A stretch of DNA of 36,835 nucleotides from a virus. Within the stretch, counting starts at the first letter, position 1. Each line of letters starts with the position of its first letter. The stretch lies in IMG/VR virus record IMGVR_UViG_3300045922_000457, positions 1 through 36,835 of that record; one strand, written 5' to 3'. Below, piece after piece: positions 30,145 to 36,835 of the stretch. The notes below the pieces were generated by a model. The model was not told the origin of the DNA and made no database searches. It saw only the letters and a list, made by a program, of their open reading frames with translations. The position numbers and the translations under genes are program-made.

Positions 30145-32072
30145 TGCGATAACCTCGGTCCATTAGGTTGTGGTCTACCCATAGGTCCTCCACCCATAGA
30201 TCCAGTGTTCTCTGATCCTGCTTGTGGAATATTCCCCAGATCAGTTCCAGGACCACCAACGTTTCCACCAGCATTCATCATTTGATGCATTTTAATTGCT
30301 TGCATCATTCTTTCTTGGGCAGCTTGCTGCTCCTCTGGATCCATCTTCAGTCTTTCGGTGTTTACATCAAGAGACCTTAAAAACTCCTCCATCAGCCTTT
30401 GCATAGAGTATTTTGACATAAACTCCTGCATCAGGAGTGGACTTGAAGCTATTGTTTGTAAGAACGTCATATACTTTCTAAAGTCCTTCATTTTGGCTAA
30501 AGTCTTGCTCATTCCATAAGCCTTGAACACGTTTCCTCCAAACATATTTGAGAAAACTTGCTCACTGCTCATGTTTGAAATCTCAATTGCTCTTTGTTCT
30601 CCGAAGAGATCCTTTAACTCCTTAAAGTCAATCTCTGAAATGTGCTGAAGAATCATGTTCCACGATTTTTCAAGAACCTTTTCAACAAACTGATTCTCCA
30701 AAACCTTTGCGATTCCACCAAATACAGAACTAATTGTTTGATTTGCCTCAACAACTTCTGTTGCCTTAACAGACCTCGCTGGAAGGTTGCCCATTCGAAG
30801 ATCGTTAGTCATTGCTGCTATGTTAAATTCAGCATTTTGCAGCTGAAACATCGCAAGACTTTCTTGGGTAACACTTGAAGTATCTATTCTCTCCAAAACC
30901 TTCATTCCAGGAGGACAATTTGCGTTTACCGCTACACTTTGACCAGGATAGAAACCGTTATCAGCCTGAGAATCGTCCTCCATATAGTCTGGTCGATATT
31001 GCTTGATACCATAAACACCCATCATTGCTCCATCAACCATCAGGTTCCACAACTCGTTCTGAGTGATATTGTTTGCACTAGCCGCGTCCATCATCGCCGT
31101 ATGCCAAACAGACCATGGAACCCTAATAATTGGAGCTATAACGTACGGAGTTTCTCCGGTCCAAATAGGGTTTGGCTTTGGCTTCGCGATCAAGTGTTGA
31201 TCGTTGGCAATAGTCCAAGTTACATTCTCAAATAAAACTTCTCCAGTAATGGTATCAACGATTGTTCCCCAATACTCTTGAATCTTAACCTTTTGACGAG
31301 CCTGAGATGGAATGTTTTGGTTTGTTTCCCTAGCCTTACTTACCTTGAAGTTCCAATCCTCGCTATATTGTTTGGAAATCTTCTCTACTTCTTTTATGTC
31401 ATAGATAGGATTTTTACCTTTTGCTAATCTCTCGACCTCAAAATAGTCAAGATAAAGCTCCTCCATCATGTATAGACCCTTACCTGATGGATCAAGGTAA
31501 AAGTTTTCTGGTTGAACCAATGAAAACTTCAATGTCCATGGTTCTCTAAATCCACGCTTAATTTTATTTTTTAAAGTACCATCATTATTTATATCTTGCT
31601 CAAAAATAAAGAATGGTTTTTTACAATAGTCCCCATAAACCTTTAAAATTATTACAGAAGATAAAAGACCAGTCTTTATGCAATCACCAATTAAGGACAC
31701 AAAGTCGTTCATCTCAAGAAATCGGTCAGTGATTTTCTTAACCTCTTCCTTTTTTATTAAGACCTGATTTTCGTTTACTCCTGGAGCGTATTCAGCCTTC
31801 CACCAATCTGATACATCCATAATTCCCTGTTGGAAAAACTGAGTAATCTGTTCAACAGCCATTCGCTGTTTTGGAAGGAAATCCCTGCTTTGGCCTTCAC
31901 GCTTGTGAGACCAATCCTGCCTCATGTGATAAACATCCCAGTTGCGAGAGTTTAAAATATCCCTATTTCTTCTCGCTTGCTTGGCTTCGTTTTTGTAAAC
32001 ACGACTTATCTCAAGTATTCTTGAAACTTCATCTTTTTCAACATCACTAGAATTAACGTCCTTCAGATCCAT
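30141..32072 (-). CDS. Portal protein
   Basis: The 643-aa product has the long charged helical start and Trp/Tyr-rich segments of podoviral portals (RNWDVYHMRQDWSHKR; WKAEYAPGVNENQ). A large clip/wing region follows (IIRVPWSVWHTAMMDAASAN), and the C-terminal crown is Met/Gln-rich and Gly-rich. The portal ring is the DNA gate to which terminase docks. I start at ATG 32072, overlapping terminase by 20 bp; a TTG at 32087 is the alternative. Order terminase-portal-scaffold-capsid supports the call strongly. Confidence 0.85.
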   Translation of the reverse strand: MDLKDVNSSDVEKDEVSRILEISRVYKNEAKQARRNRDILNSRNWDVYHMRQDWSHKREGQSRDFLPKQRMAVEQITQFFQQGIMDVSDWWKAEYAPGVNENQVLIKKEEVKKITDRFLEMNDFVSLIGDCIKTGLLSSVIILKVYGDYCKKPFFIFEQDINNDGTLKNKIKRGFREPWTLKFSLVQPENFYLDPSGKGLYMMEELYLDYFEVERLAKGKNPIYDIKEVEKISKQYSEDWNFKVSKARETNQNIPSQARQKVKIQEYWGTIVDTITGEVLFENVTWTIANDQHLIAKPKPNPIWTGETPYVIAPIIRVPWSVWHTAMMDAASANNITQNELWNLMVDGAMMGVYGIKQYRPDYMEDDSQADNGFYPGQSVAVNANCPPGMKVLERIDTSSVTQESLAMFQLQNAEFNIAAMTNDLRMGNLPARSVKATEVVEANQTISSVFGGIAKVLENQFVEKVLEKSWNMILQHISEIDFKELKDLFGEQRAIEISNMSSEQVFSNMFGGNVFKAYGMSKTLAKMKDFRKYMTFLQTIASSPLLMQEFMSKYSMQRLMEEFLRSLDVNTERLKMDPEEQQAAQERMMQAIKMHQMMNAGGNVGGPGTDLGNIPQAGSENTGSMGGGPMGRPQPNGPRLSQ

Positions 32073-33573
32073 ATATCTCACCACCAAATCTATAACCTGG
32101 AGATTTTACTCCAACCCTAGGCTTCTTGTTGATAAACCTCATAAATCCAGATACCCCATATTGTAACGCATCATGGATATTAGACCAAAAGTTCTTTTCT
32201 GGCCTAATCTTATTCGGCTCTTTTTCAAAGTATTTCTCAGGGTAATGATATTTTCCATCAAAACCCTTTACAAGCTCTGGGCAACCTGGCTCGCTCACCA
32301 AAAAACATGGCCTACCATGCTTCATAGTTGTTAGCAGCGTCTCAACAGACTGAACTCTCTCGTTGAAACCATTTGCTCCTGGTTGAACCTTAAAAAACTT
32401 AGCAAACACAGTAACATAGGTTCGCTCATCGACATCCCTTCTGTTAAACGCTGTTGGATCAATGAACGTAATGAAATCCTCTTTTAAATTGCACCAATCC
32501 CTGAAGTCTTTTCTCAAATTAGTTATTACATACTCGCAAAAACGCTCTGCACCCATGTTTTCCTGTATATACTCTTTTAAACAAACCCATCTTCCTTCTT
32601 GGTATTGAGATACTAATGCTGCAGGATATAAACCTTGGTCTATAGATAGAATTAATGGAAGGCCAAGATGTGGGTGTATAATCTCGCTGGTCGCATGAAC
32701 CTTTTTAGACCAATCAGGATATACTGGCTTGCCAATCTTTGTTTCCCAGCTAATCTCATACTCTTGCATCCACTGGTGATAAGGCATTGATGCCTTCTTC
32801 TGAGCCAAAACCTCATCGGTATATTTGCTCTTGTCAGCACTATAATGAATTTGTACAACAACAAACCCGTTCTTCTCATTTCTCCAAATCTCTACACCAT
32901 CAATAGGCCTGTAAATCTTTGGAGGAGTCTTGGGAACCTCTCCATCTACGCAATCGAATACAATGTCATGAAAAAACGATGGTGCAGCAGAGCTAATCGC
33001 AGTCAAGCACCCATGCGCTCCAAGTGTGGGTATAGCAGCAGAATATGTTGCTTGAGCATTGTCCCAAAACGCCATTTCGTCACAAAGAAGCCTTGAAAAG
33101 GTGTATGATCGCGCCTGATCTGCCCCTTCTGGCAGGGCAACAATTCTTGATCCAAAATCAACATTCCTTACTTCACAATAAACAAATTCTAGCTTTGGTC
33201 TAAGTTCTTTTGGCCAAACATCTTCTGGGACATGGTCATGAATGAATTTCATCCTCTTCAAAAGCTCATTTGCAACGTCCTCTTTCTTGGACATACAGCC
33301 TATGAGTCGGCCCTTATTAAACCACACATCCCATAAATGAAGTGACACCATAAGCCACGATGCCATCATCTGACGAGACTTTGGGATCGCAACAAGTCGC
33401 TCCCTAGTCCATATCTTGCACATTATTTGAAGGTATTTTTTTTCTGTTGGGAACGGTTTTATTGGGTTATTAGCGTCGTTTTCGTCAAGCGTTCTTACAC
33501 AATCCTTGATCCACTCCCAGGGATCATTGGCCCATCTTATAAGGTCTTTTGCGTATTCTTGCGTGGCTTTCAT
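32053..33573 (-). CDS. terL: Terminase large subunit
   Basis: The 506-aa product has an ATPase with a terminase-type Walker A variant AIPKSRQMMAS (residues 62-72, Lys65) and Walker B RLLCDEMAFW (Asp165, Glu166). The coupling motif region SSAAPSFFHD follows. The nuclease domain begins at LILSIDQGLYPAALV, continues with FITFIDPTAFNRRD and ends near WSNIHDALQYGV, giving the acidic metal ligands. It pumps DNA into the prohead and cuts the concatemer. The ATG at 33573 has only a weak purine stretch upstream; a hairpin (33585-33620) stands before it and may tune expression. Confidence 0.92.
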   Translation of the reverse strand: MKATQEYAKDLIRWANDPWEWIKDCVRTLDENDANNPIKPFPTEKKYLQIMCKIWTRERLVAIPKSRQMMASWLMVSLHLWDVWFNKGRLIGCMSKKEDVANELLKRMKFIHDHVPEDVWPKELRPKLEFVYCEVRNVDFGSRIVALPEGADQARSYTFSRLLCDEMAFWDNAQATYSAAIPTLGAHGCLTAISSAAPSFFHDIVFDCVDGEVPKTPPKIYRPIDGVEIWRNEKNGFVVVQIHYSADKSKYTDEVLAQKKASMPYHQWMQEYEISWETKIGKPVYPDWSKKVHATSEIIHPHLGLPLILSIDQGLYPAALVSQYQEGRWVCLKEYIQENMGAERFCEYVITNLRKDFRDWCNLKEDFITFIDPTAFNRRDVDERTYVTVFAKFFKVQPGANGFNERVQSVETLLTTMKHGRPCFLVSEPGCPELVKGFDGKYHYPEKYFEKEPNKIRPEKNFWSNIHDALQYGVSGFMRFINKKPRVGVKSPGYRFGGEIYGSEGR

Positions 33574-33584
33574 TCATCTTGTTA

Positions 33585-33620
33585 AACGGGAGAACAACAA
33601 GTTAATGCTGCTCTCCCGTT
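33585..33620. other. Hairpin upstream of terminase with T tract on the plus side
   Basis: AACGGGAGA (33585-33593) pairs perfectly with TCTCCCGTT (33612-33620) around an 18-nt loop. On the plus strand a T-rich tract (TTATTATTTTTTT, about 33629-33642) follows, as in an intrinsic terminator, while on the late (minus) side only TTTAAC follows. It may terminate antisense transcription or act as an attenuating or stabilising stem before terL. Confidence 0.5.
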
Positions 33621-33632
33621 GTCTTTAAATTA

Positions 33633-33722
33633 TTATTTTTTTGCAATTTTCTTAGCCTTCATTGGCTTTTTGGCAACAGCCTTTTTTGTTGCTTTCTTTG
33701 CAACCATTTTCTTCATTTTCAT
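33633..33722 (-). CDS. Tiny Lys/Ala-rich basic peptide (29 aa)
   Basis: This short frame has a strong GGAAGG ribosome site before ATG 33722. It encodes a peptide almost wholly of Lys, Ala, Met and Val (MKMKKMVAKKATKKAVAKK), like a histone H1 tail. It lies alone in the gap between endolysin and the hairpin. Possible roles are DNA condensation or charge neutralisation during packaging; this is inference from composition. Its length makes chance coding possible, but the ribosome site and composition support it. Confidence 0.6.
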   Translation of the reverse strand: MKMKKMVAKKATKKAVAKKPMKAKKIAKK

Positions 33723-33735
33723 GATGCCTTCCTTT

Positions 33736-34140
33736 CTAAACATAGTTCCAACGTCTATCTTTATCATCCCGTAAGTCAACATGGATCCACCCACGAGCTA
33801 AACCAATAGACTTAAAACCAGCTTTAACAGCTGCTTCTACCAACTCTTCAGTAGTTTTTCCATTCGACATTAAATCAACAGCACGACCTAGCTCATGTTG
33901 AGATACACCCTTAGCTGTTTGCTTTCCTTCTGACCTTAACTTCTCTTGTTGCTCCTTGCAACGATATGCACTTAAAATAATAATCGACTGGCCAAGCTCT
34001 TTTCTCATTAGGTCTAGCTTATTAAGAAGTTCGTCATCTACAATTGTTTCTCTGCAAGTCGGAAATGAACACTTACATCTAAACTCAACAGAATGAAAGT
34101 ATCTAGTGAGTTGAATTTTTTCTAATTTACCAAACTTCAC
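33736..34140 (-). CDS. M15-type peptidase, probable endolysin
   Basis: The 134-aa product has the zinc motif SQHELGRAVDL (His82, Asp89) and GWIHVDLR (His120, Asp122), plus AYRCKEQQEKL, the order found in M15_3-type D,D-carboxypeptidase/L-alanyl-D-glutamate peptidases. It would cut peptidoglycan peptides at lysis. It has no signal peptide, so it needs the holin-like genes in the same cassette for export. A Cys-rich N-terminal stretch (FRCKCSFPTC) could add zinc or structural binding. It overlaps the lipoprotein gene by 4 bp. Confidence 0.88.
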   Translation of the reverse strand: MKFGKLEKIQLTRYFHSVEFRCKCSFPTCRETIVDDELLNKLDLMRKELGQSIIILSAYRCKEQQEKLRSEGKQTAKGVSQHELGRAVDLMSNGKTTEELVEAAVKAGFKSIGLARGWIHVDLRDDKDRRWNYV

Positions 34141-34469
34141 AGATCACCTTCTTTAAGGTTGTTTCTCTTCACAAATTCTGATGCCGATTCCTTATTTGTC
34201 TTTCCCCAGTCTTTACACTTGGTGAGTAGCAAGAATATTTCATCGCGTGTTTCGCGAACCAAAACAACAGCTCCACGAAGCTGTTCATCAGTAGGATCAA
34301 GACACACACGGCTATTATCATCAAGAACTCTACAGACTTTCCCAAGCGAAACATCCATAATGTAGATCGGTCCATTGATCCTTGGTATCTTTGTATTCGG
34401 AAGTGAGCCGCAACTACTTGCGAAGCAAACGCTCAAGATCGCGCTGATCGCCTTGATCGACTTTTGCAA
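34137..34469 (-). CDS. Lipoprotein B in the lysis cassette (110 aa)
   Basis: I start at TTG 34469, not at ATG 34526, because GGAGG stands 6 nt upstream of the TTG. From there the product begins MQKSIKAISAILSVCFASSC, a typical lipoprotein signal with lipobox ASSC. The mature part carries KVCRVLDDNSRVCLDP, a Cys-hairpin like those of the two other lipoproteins, followed by a helical basic tail (ETRDEIFLLLTKCKDWGK). The position just before the endolysin suggests an outer-membrane spanin subunit (Rz1-like). The gene is nested over the end of the 72-aa gene. Confidence 0.7.
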   Translation of the reverse strand: MQKSIKAISAILSVCFASSCGSLPNTKIPRINGPIYIMDVSLGKVCRVLDDNSRVCLDPTDEQLRGAVVLVRETRDEIFLLLTKCKDWGKTNKESASEFVKRNNLKEGDL

Positions 34470-34632
34470 GTGCGTCCTCCATCTGCTTTTGTTTCCGTTT
34501 TCTTTCAAACTCAAGGTAGGCATCATATATGGCTTTAGCTATTGATAACAGCGTTGGTATGCTTTTTACTATTTTCCAAACACCCGATAGCCATGACATA
34601 TATGAGGCCGTTGTTGGTTTTGTTTCACTCAT
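34414..34632 (-). CDS. Small lysis-cassette protein with amphipathic N-terminal region (72 aa)
   Basis: Residues ~12-40 (MSWLSGVWKIVKSIPTLLSI) are hydrophobic-amphipathic and are followed by a highly charged helix (LEFERKRKQKQMEDALAK). This could be a peripheral membrane protein, an antiholin or the inner-membrane spanin partner of the lipoprotein that starts inside it. No clean transmembrane span is visible, so the role is undecided. Confidence 0.65.
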   Translation of the reverse strand: MSETKPTTASYMSWLSGVWKIVKSIPTLLSIAKAIYDAYLEFERKRKQKQMEDALAKVDQGDQRDLERLLRK

Positions 34633-34639
34633 GCTGTGG

Positions 34640-34921
34640 TTATTCTTTCTTTGCTAAAATTTCAACTAAGTCTGCTGCAAATAATCCTCCGGCTTTAATA
34701 ACACCTGGAAGATCCGCTTTTAGCTCGTCTGCAATTTTTTCAATTCCATCAATAGCAATTGGAAGTTTTGAAATTGCAACCGATAGAATTGGCCCTAAAT
34801 CTTTAGATAGATCAAAACCGTCTTTGAGTTGTTCTTTGGTTACCTTAATTAACTCAATAACAACATCCAAAACTTCTTGTAATTCCTTTGGTGTTTCTAC
34901 CTGCTTAGTTATTTTTTGCAT
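34640..34921 (-). CDS. Small lysis-cassette helical protein (93 aa)
   Basis: I start at ATG 34921, with AAGGGGGG about 7 nt upstream; a longer frame from 34960 is less likely. The product is helical with a Lys/Asp/Glu-rich first half and an amphipathic second half (PILSVAISKLPIAIDGIEKI, then GVIKAGGLFAADLVEIL). It overlaps the holin-like gene by 17 bp. Antiholin or assembly helper is possible; no motif proves it. Confidence 0.6.
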   Translation of the reverse strand: MQKITKQVETPKELQEVLDVVIELIKVTKEQLKDGFDLSKDLGPILSVAISKLPIAIDGIEKIADELKADLPGVIKAGGLFAADLVEILAKKE

Positions 34922-35168
34922 CTTCTTCCCCCCTTCTGTTATACCCCTCAATTCTAGCAAGACGCTCGCTAATTTCAGCTAGTTTTTCTAGGATTTTAGA
35001 ATCCAAAGCCTCGTATTTATTTCTTAGAACATCCACGTCTTTTTGGGTCTCTTTGTTAAACATCTCATTATACTTCACTCTACCCTCTAATCTAACAAAC
35101 CAGATTACTGCCCCAAGTACGGCGGTTGCGATAATGTAGACTGCTTGGAACAGGTCAATCTGGATCAT
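34905..35168 (-). CDS. Holin-like protein with one N-terminal TM and coiled coil (87 aa)
   Basis: ATG 35168 overlaps the lipoprotein C stop as TAATG. Residues ~5-24 (LFQAVYIIATAVLGAVIWFV) are one clear transmembrane segment, followed by a long charged helix (KDVDVLRNKYEALDSKIL and LAEISERLARIEGY). This one-TM-plus-coiled-coil plan is common in XhlA-like holin-associated proteins. The next genes are lysis candidates, so a holin or holin partner is likely. A single TM and short length fit, but holin function is not proven by sequence. Confidence 0.7.
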   Translation of the reverse strand: MIQIDLFQAVYIIATAVLGAVIWFVRLEGRVKYNEMFNKETQKDVDVLRNKYEALDSKILEKLAEISERLARIEGYNRRGEEDAKNN

Positions 35169-35311
35169 TAGTTTAATTCTTTCACCGATTCTTTTTCCTT
35201 GCAAATAAAATGACCACCGCCAATTGGCTCGCACTTACTTGAGTCAACAAGGTAGCTCGAAGTCCCACACGATGACAGAATTAAAGCTGATAAGATTAGT
35301 AGGTATTTCAT
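35168..35311 (-). CDS. Short lipoprotein C (47 aa)
   Basis: It is too short for most gene callers. It starts at ATG 35311, with its ATG overlapping the fibre gene's TGA (ATGA), and stops in TAATG with the holin-like gene. The product begins MKYLLILSALILSSC, a lipoprotein signal peptide with a clear LSSC lipobox. The mature part carries KCEPIGGGHFICKE, which matches the Cys-x-GGH-IC hairpin of lipoproteins A and B. It may be a spanin-like or envelope-exclusion protein. Confidence 0.75.
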   Translation of the reverse strand: MKYLLILSALILSSCGTSSYLVDSSKCEPIGGGHFICKEKESVKELN

Positions 35312-36835
35312 AGTGAACCTCTTGGGCCGATGCACATAACCGATGCTCTTACATCATATGCAGGATCAGTTGTTAATCGTGCATATATGTTAAATACTGT
35401 TGGAGAAGACGGGACAATATCCATATTAACACCAGCATTGATTCCATTAGTAACAAAACAATTTGGCTGAGATGCAAATACTCCACTATTTATAGTCATT
35501 TGATAATTTCCTGTAGAACTTCTAGTAATTGAAGAAATCCAATTAGAAGTAGGCCTCAAAATAGCGCATGGACTTGATGTGCACGCAGTGTCGTCTGCAC
35601 TTCCAAACTCAGCACTCTCAATCCTAAGACTTCCAGCACTTAAGCTTGTTACACTTCCGACTAGGTTTGGTGCTGGGAGGGATTGGGAGAGTGGACGGAG
35701 ACCGAGTTGTATTGGCGTCCCATCACTTGCGCCATCACCAAAATACATTCCGCACCCTCCGGTTCCAGAATGTCTTCTTGCTACAACATAAAACTCTCTT
35801 GTTTGTGTGTTATTATAGGAAAAATTGGCTATATACGACGAAACCCACCTTGCATTTGTTCCTCCAAAATTCATAAAAATTTCTGGAGGAACAAACGATG
35901 TTCCATCCAAAATACTAAAATAGCAATTATTATCGCTACTAGTAAAAAGAGTGTTTCCTCCAGTAAAAAACGCTTCATAATCACCGGCCGGAAGATTTTC
36001 AAATCGAACACAAATTCTATTTGTATCTGAACATGGCCTTGCTCTTCCAATATAGCTTGCATAGTTTTGAAGGTTGGTAACAGTTAGTGGAGTTCTTGTG
36101 TTTACTGTAACAGAGTTTGAACTAACGTTACCAGACGATGTTGTATACTTCACAGAACCATAAACATTCTGCGTCTCAGGCCTTACAGCAATCTCTGATT
36201 GAAGTGGGTAGCGGTAGACTTCGATTGTTGTCGGACTGTCTGTTCCGCACTGTCCAGTACTCGAGGTTTCTTTGTAACCTTGCACATATATTGTCAAATC
36301 ATTTATTGCGTTTTGATAAATAATATTACCGCCAATCATCGGTACAATATCACTACCAGAGATATCATAAGTTCTGTTAAATTGAGCAAAATTTGTTCCG
36401 TCCGTAAACCTAAACTGACATCCATCGAAACTAGAAGCATTATGTCTTCCAAAAGAACCGATTCCTCTAAAAACATATTTTCCTGGCTTTTGATTAACCA
36501 TTCTAAAGCCTAACAAATTTGTTGTTGGTTGTAGCAAATCTCCAGTAACATTATAAACACATCCACTAGCTGTATAATTTATCCAAGTTCCTACCGTTGT
36601 AGTTCTAAAAGCACAATTAGAAATAACAACGGTGCCCAACAATTCCGCCTGCGCAACAGTTCCAACATTCCTTGCTAGCCCCAAGTAAACATCATCAATG
36701 TATAGAACAGGCTCATCAGCTGCTACACTTCTGATTCTTGCAGAAATATTCCCAGAAGTTGGTGCAACGAAATTTAAAGTCGTCCTAGTATATGTTGTCG
36801 AGCTAGTAATAGTTTGACTTGCAATAACGTTTGTT
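35308..36835 (-). CDS. Exported Cys-rich fibre-like protein, C-terminal part (continues from 1..608)
   Basis: The frame is open from the right window edge to TGA 35308. In this strand the first base completes codon GAA begun at bases 2-1, so the joined gene has 711 codons plus stop. The product is Ser/Thr/Asn/Gly-rich with about a dozen cysteines, many spaced as likely disulfide pairs (GQCGT, DTACTSSPC, GGCGM), unusual for a cytoplasmic assembly protein but normal for an exported one. The CTSSPC and WISSITRSSTGNY phrases recall surface proteins of predatory bacteria such as Bdellovibrio. No internal start is needed if the genome is circular. This may be a displayed adhesin or a virion fibre. 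Confidence 0.8.
   Translation of the reverse strand, partial: TNVIASQTITSSTTYTRTTLNFVAPTSGNISARIRSVAADEPVLYIDDVYLGLARNVGTVAQAELLGTVVISNCAFRTTTVGTWINYTASGCVYNVTGDLLQPTTNLLGFRMVNQKPGKYVFRGIGSFGRHNASSFDGCQFRFTDGTNFAQFNRTYDISGSDIVPMIGGNIIYQNAINDLTIYVQGYKETSSTGQCGTDSPTTIEVYRYPLQSEIAVRPETQNVYGSVKYTTSSGNVSSNSVTVNTRTPLTVTNLQNYASYIGRARPCSDTNRICVRFENLPAGDYEAFFTGGNTLFTSSDNNCYFSILDGTSFVPPEIFMNFGGTNARWVSSYIANFSYNNTQTREFYVVARRHSGTGGCGMYFGDGASDGTPIQLGLRPLSQSLPAPNLVGSVTSLSAGSLRIESAEFGSADDTACTSSPCAILRPTSNWISSITRSSTGNYQMTINSGVFASQPNCFVTNGINAGVNMDIVPSSPTVFNIYARLTTDPAYDVRASVMCIGPRGSL

Overview
The window is best read as an AT-rich, podovirus-like tailed-phage genome whose host is probably a Gram-negative bacterium. 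Small lipoproteins, Sec signal peptides and an M15-type endolysin point to that kind of host. The Cys-rich fibre-like protein has CTSSPC and STGNY phrases that I associate with Bdellovibrionota surface proteins; this host hint is weak inference. The two window ends fit together in one reading frame. The fibre gene that leaves at base 1 continues at base 36835 with no stop, giving a 711-codon gene, so the window is probably a complete circularly permuted genome of about 36.8 kb opened inside that gene.

Seen as a circle there are two opposed transcription units. The late unit is on the minus strand and runs from 2826 down to 1, then from 36835 down to 16168. Its order is small terminase, three small genes, two exported virion-like proteins (the second being the split fibre), a lysis cassette (lipoprotein, holin-like protein, two small proteins, lipoprotein, M15 peptidase), a Lys/Ala-rich peptide, large terminase, portal, scaffold, N4-gp56-type capsid, head and neck proteins, tail hub, tail fibre and three large internal or ejection proteins. 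The early unit is on the plus strand, 3067 to 16164, and its end meets the late unit with 3 bp between the stop codons.

The early unit opens with a small zinc-ribbon gene and then 1.4 kb without a convincing gene. That gap holds opposed intrinsic terminators, a dense run of RNA hairpins, a pair of 32-nt repeats and an extremely G-rich stretch with iteron-like repeats. Next comes an island in which two pentapeptide-repeat proteins flank an ArdC-like antirestriction metalloprotein. A DNA metabolism block follows: sliding-clamp-like protein, cold-shock-like protein, RusA resolvase, Cas4/RecB-like Fe-S nuclease, Sak4-like ATPase and DUF669-like ssDNA-binding protein. The unit ends with a hexapeptide-repeat protein, a lipoprotein, a sigma-like two-HTH protein, an HNH endonuclease and small unknown genes.

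I recognise no DNA polymerase, primase, helicase, RNA polymerase, integrase or CI-type repressor. The phage therefore probably uses the host replisome and RNA polymerase, with its own clamp-like, recombination and sigma-like proteins redirecting them. Early promoters seem to share a twin GTGTAA motif with a 9-nt period. The strongest candidates for something undescribed are the 3540-4190 structured RNA region with the adjacent G-rich repeat region, the pentapeptide/ArdC island, and the exported fibre-like proteins together with three short lipoproteins sharing a Cys-hairpin.
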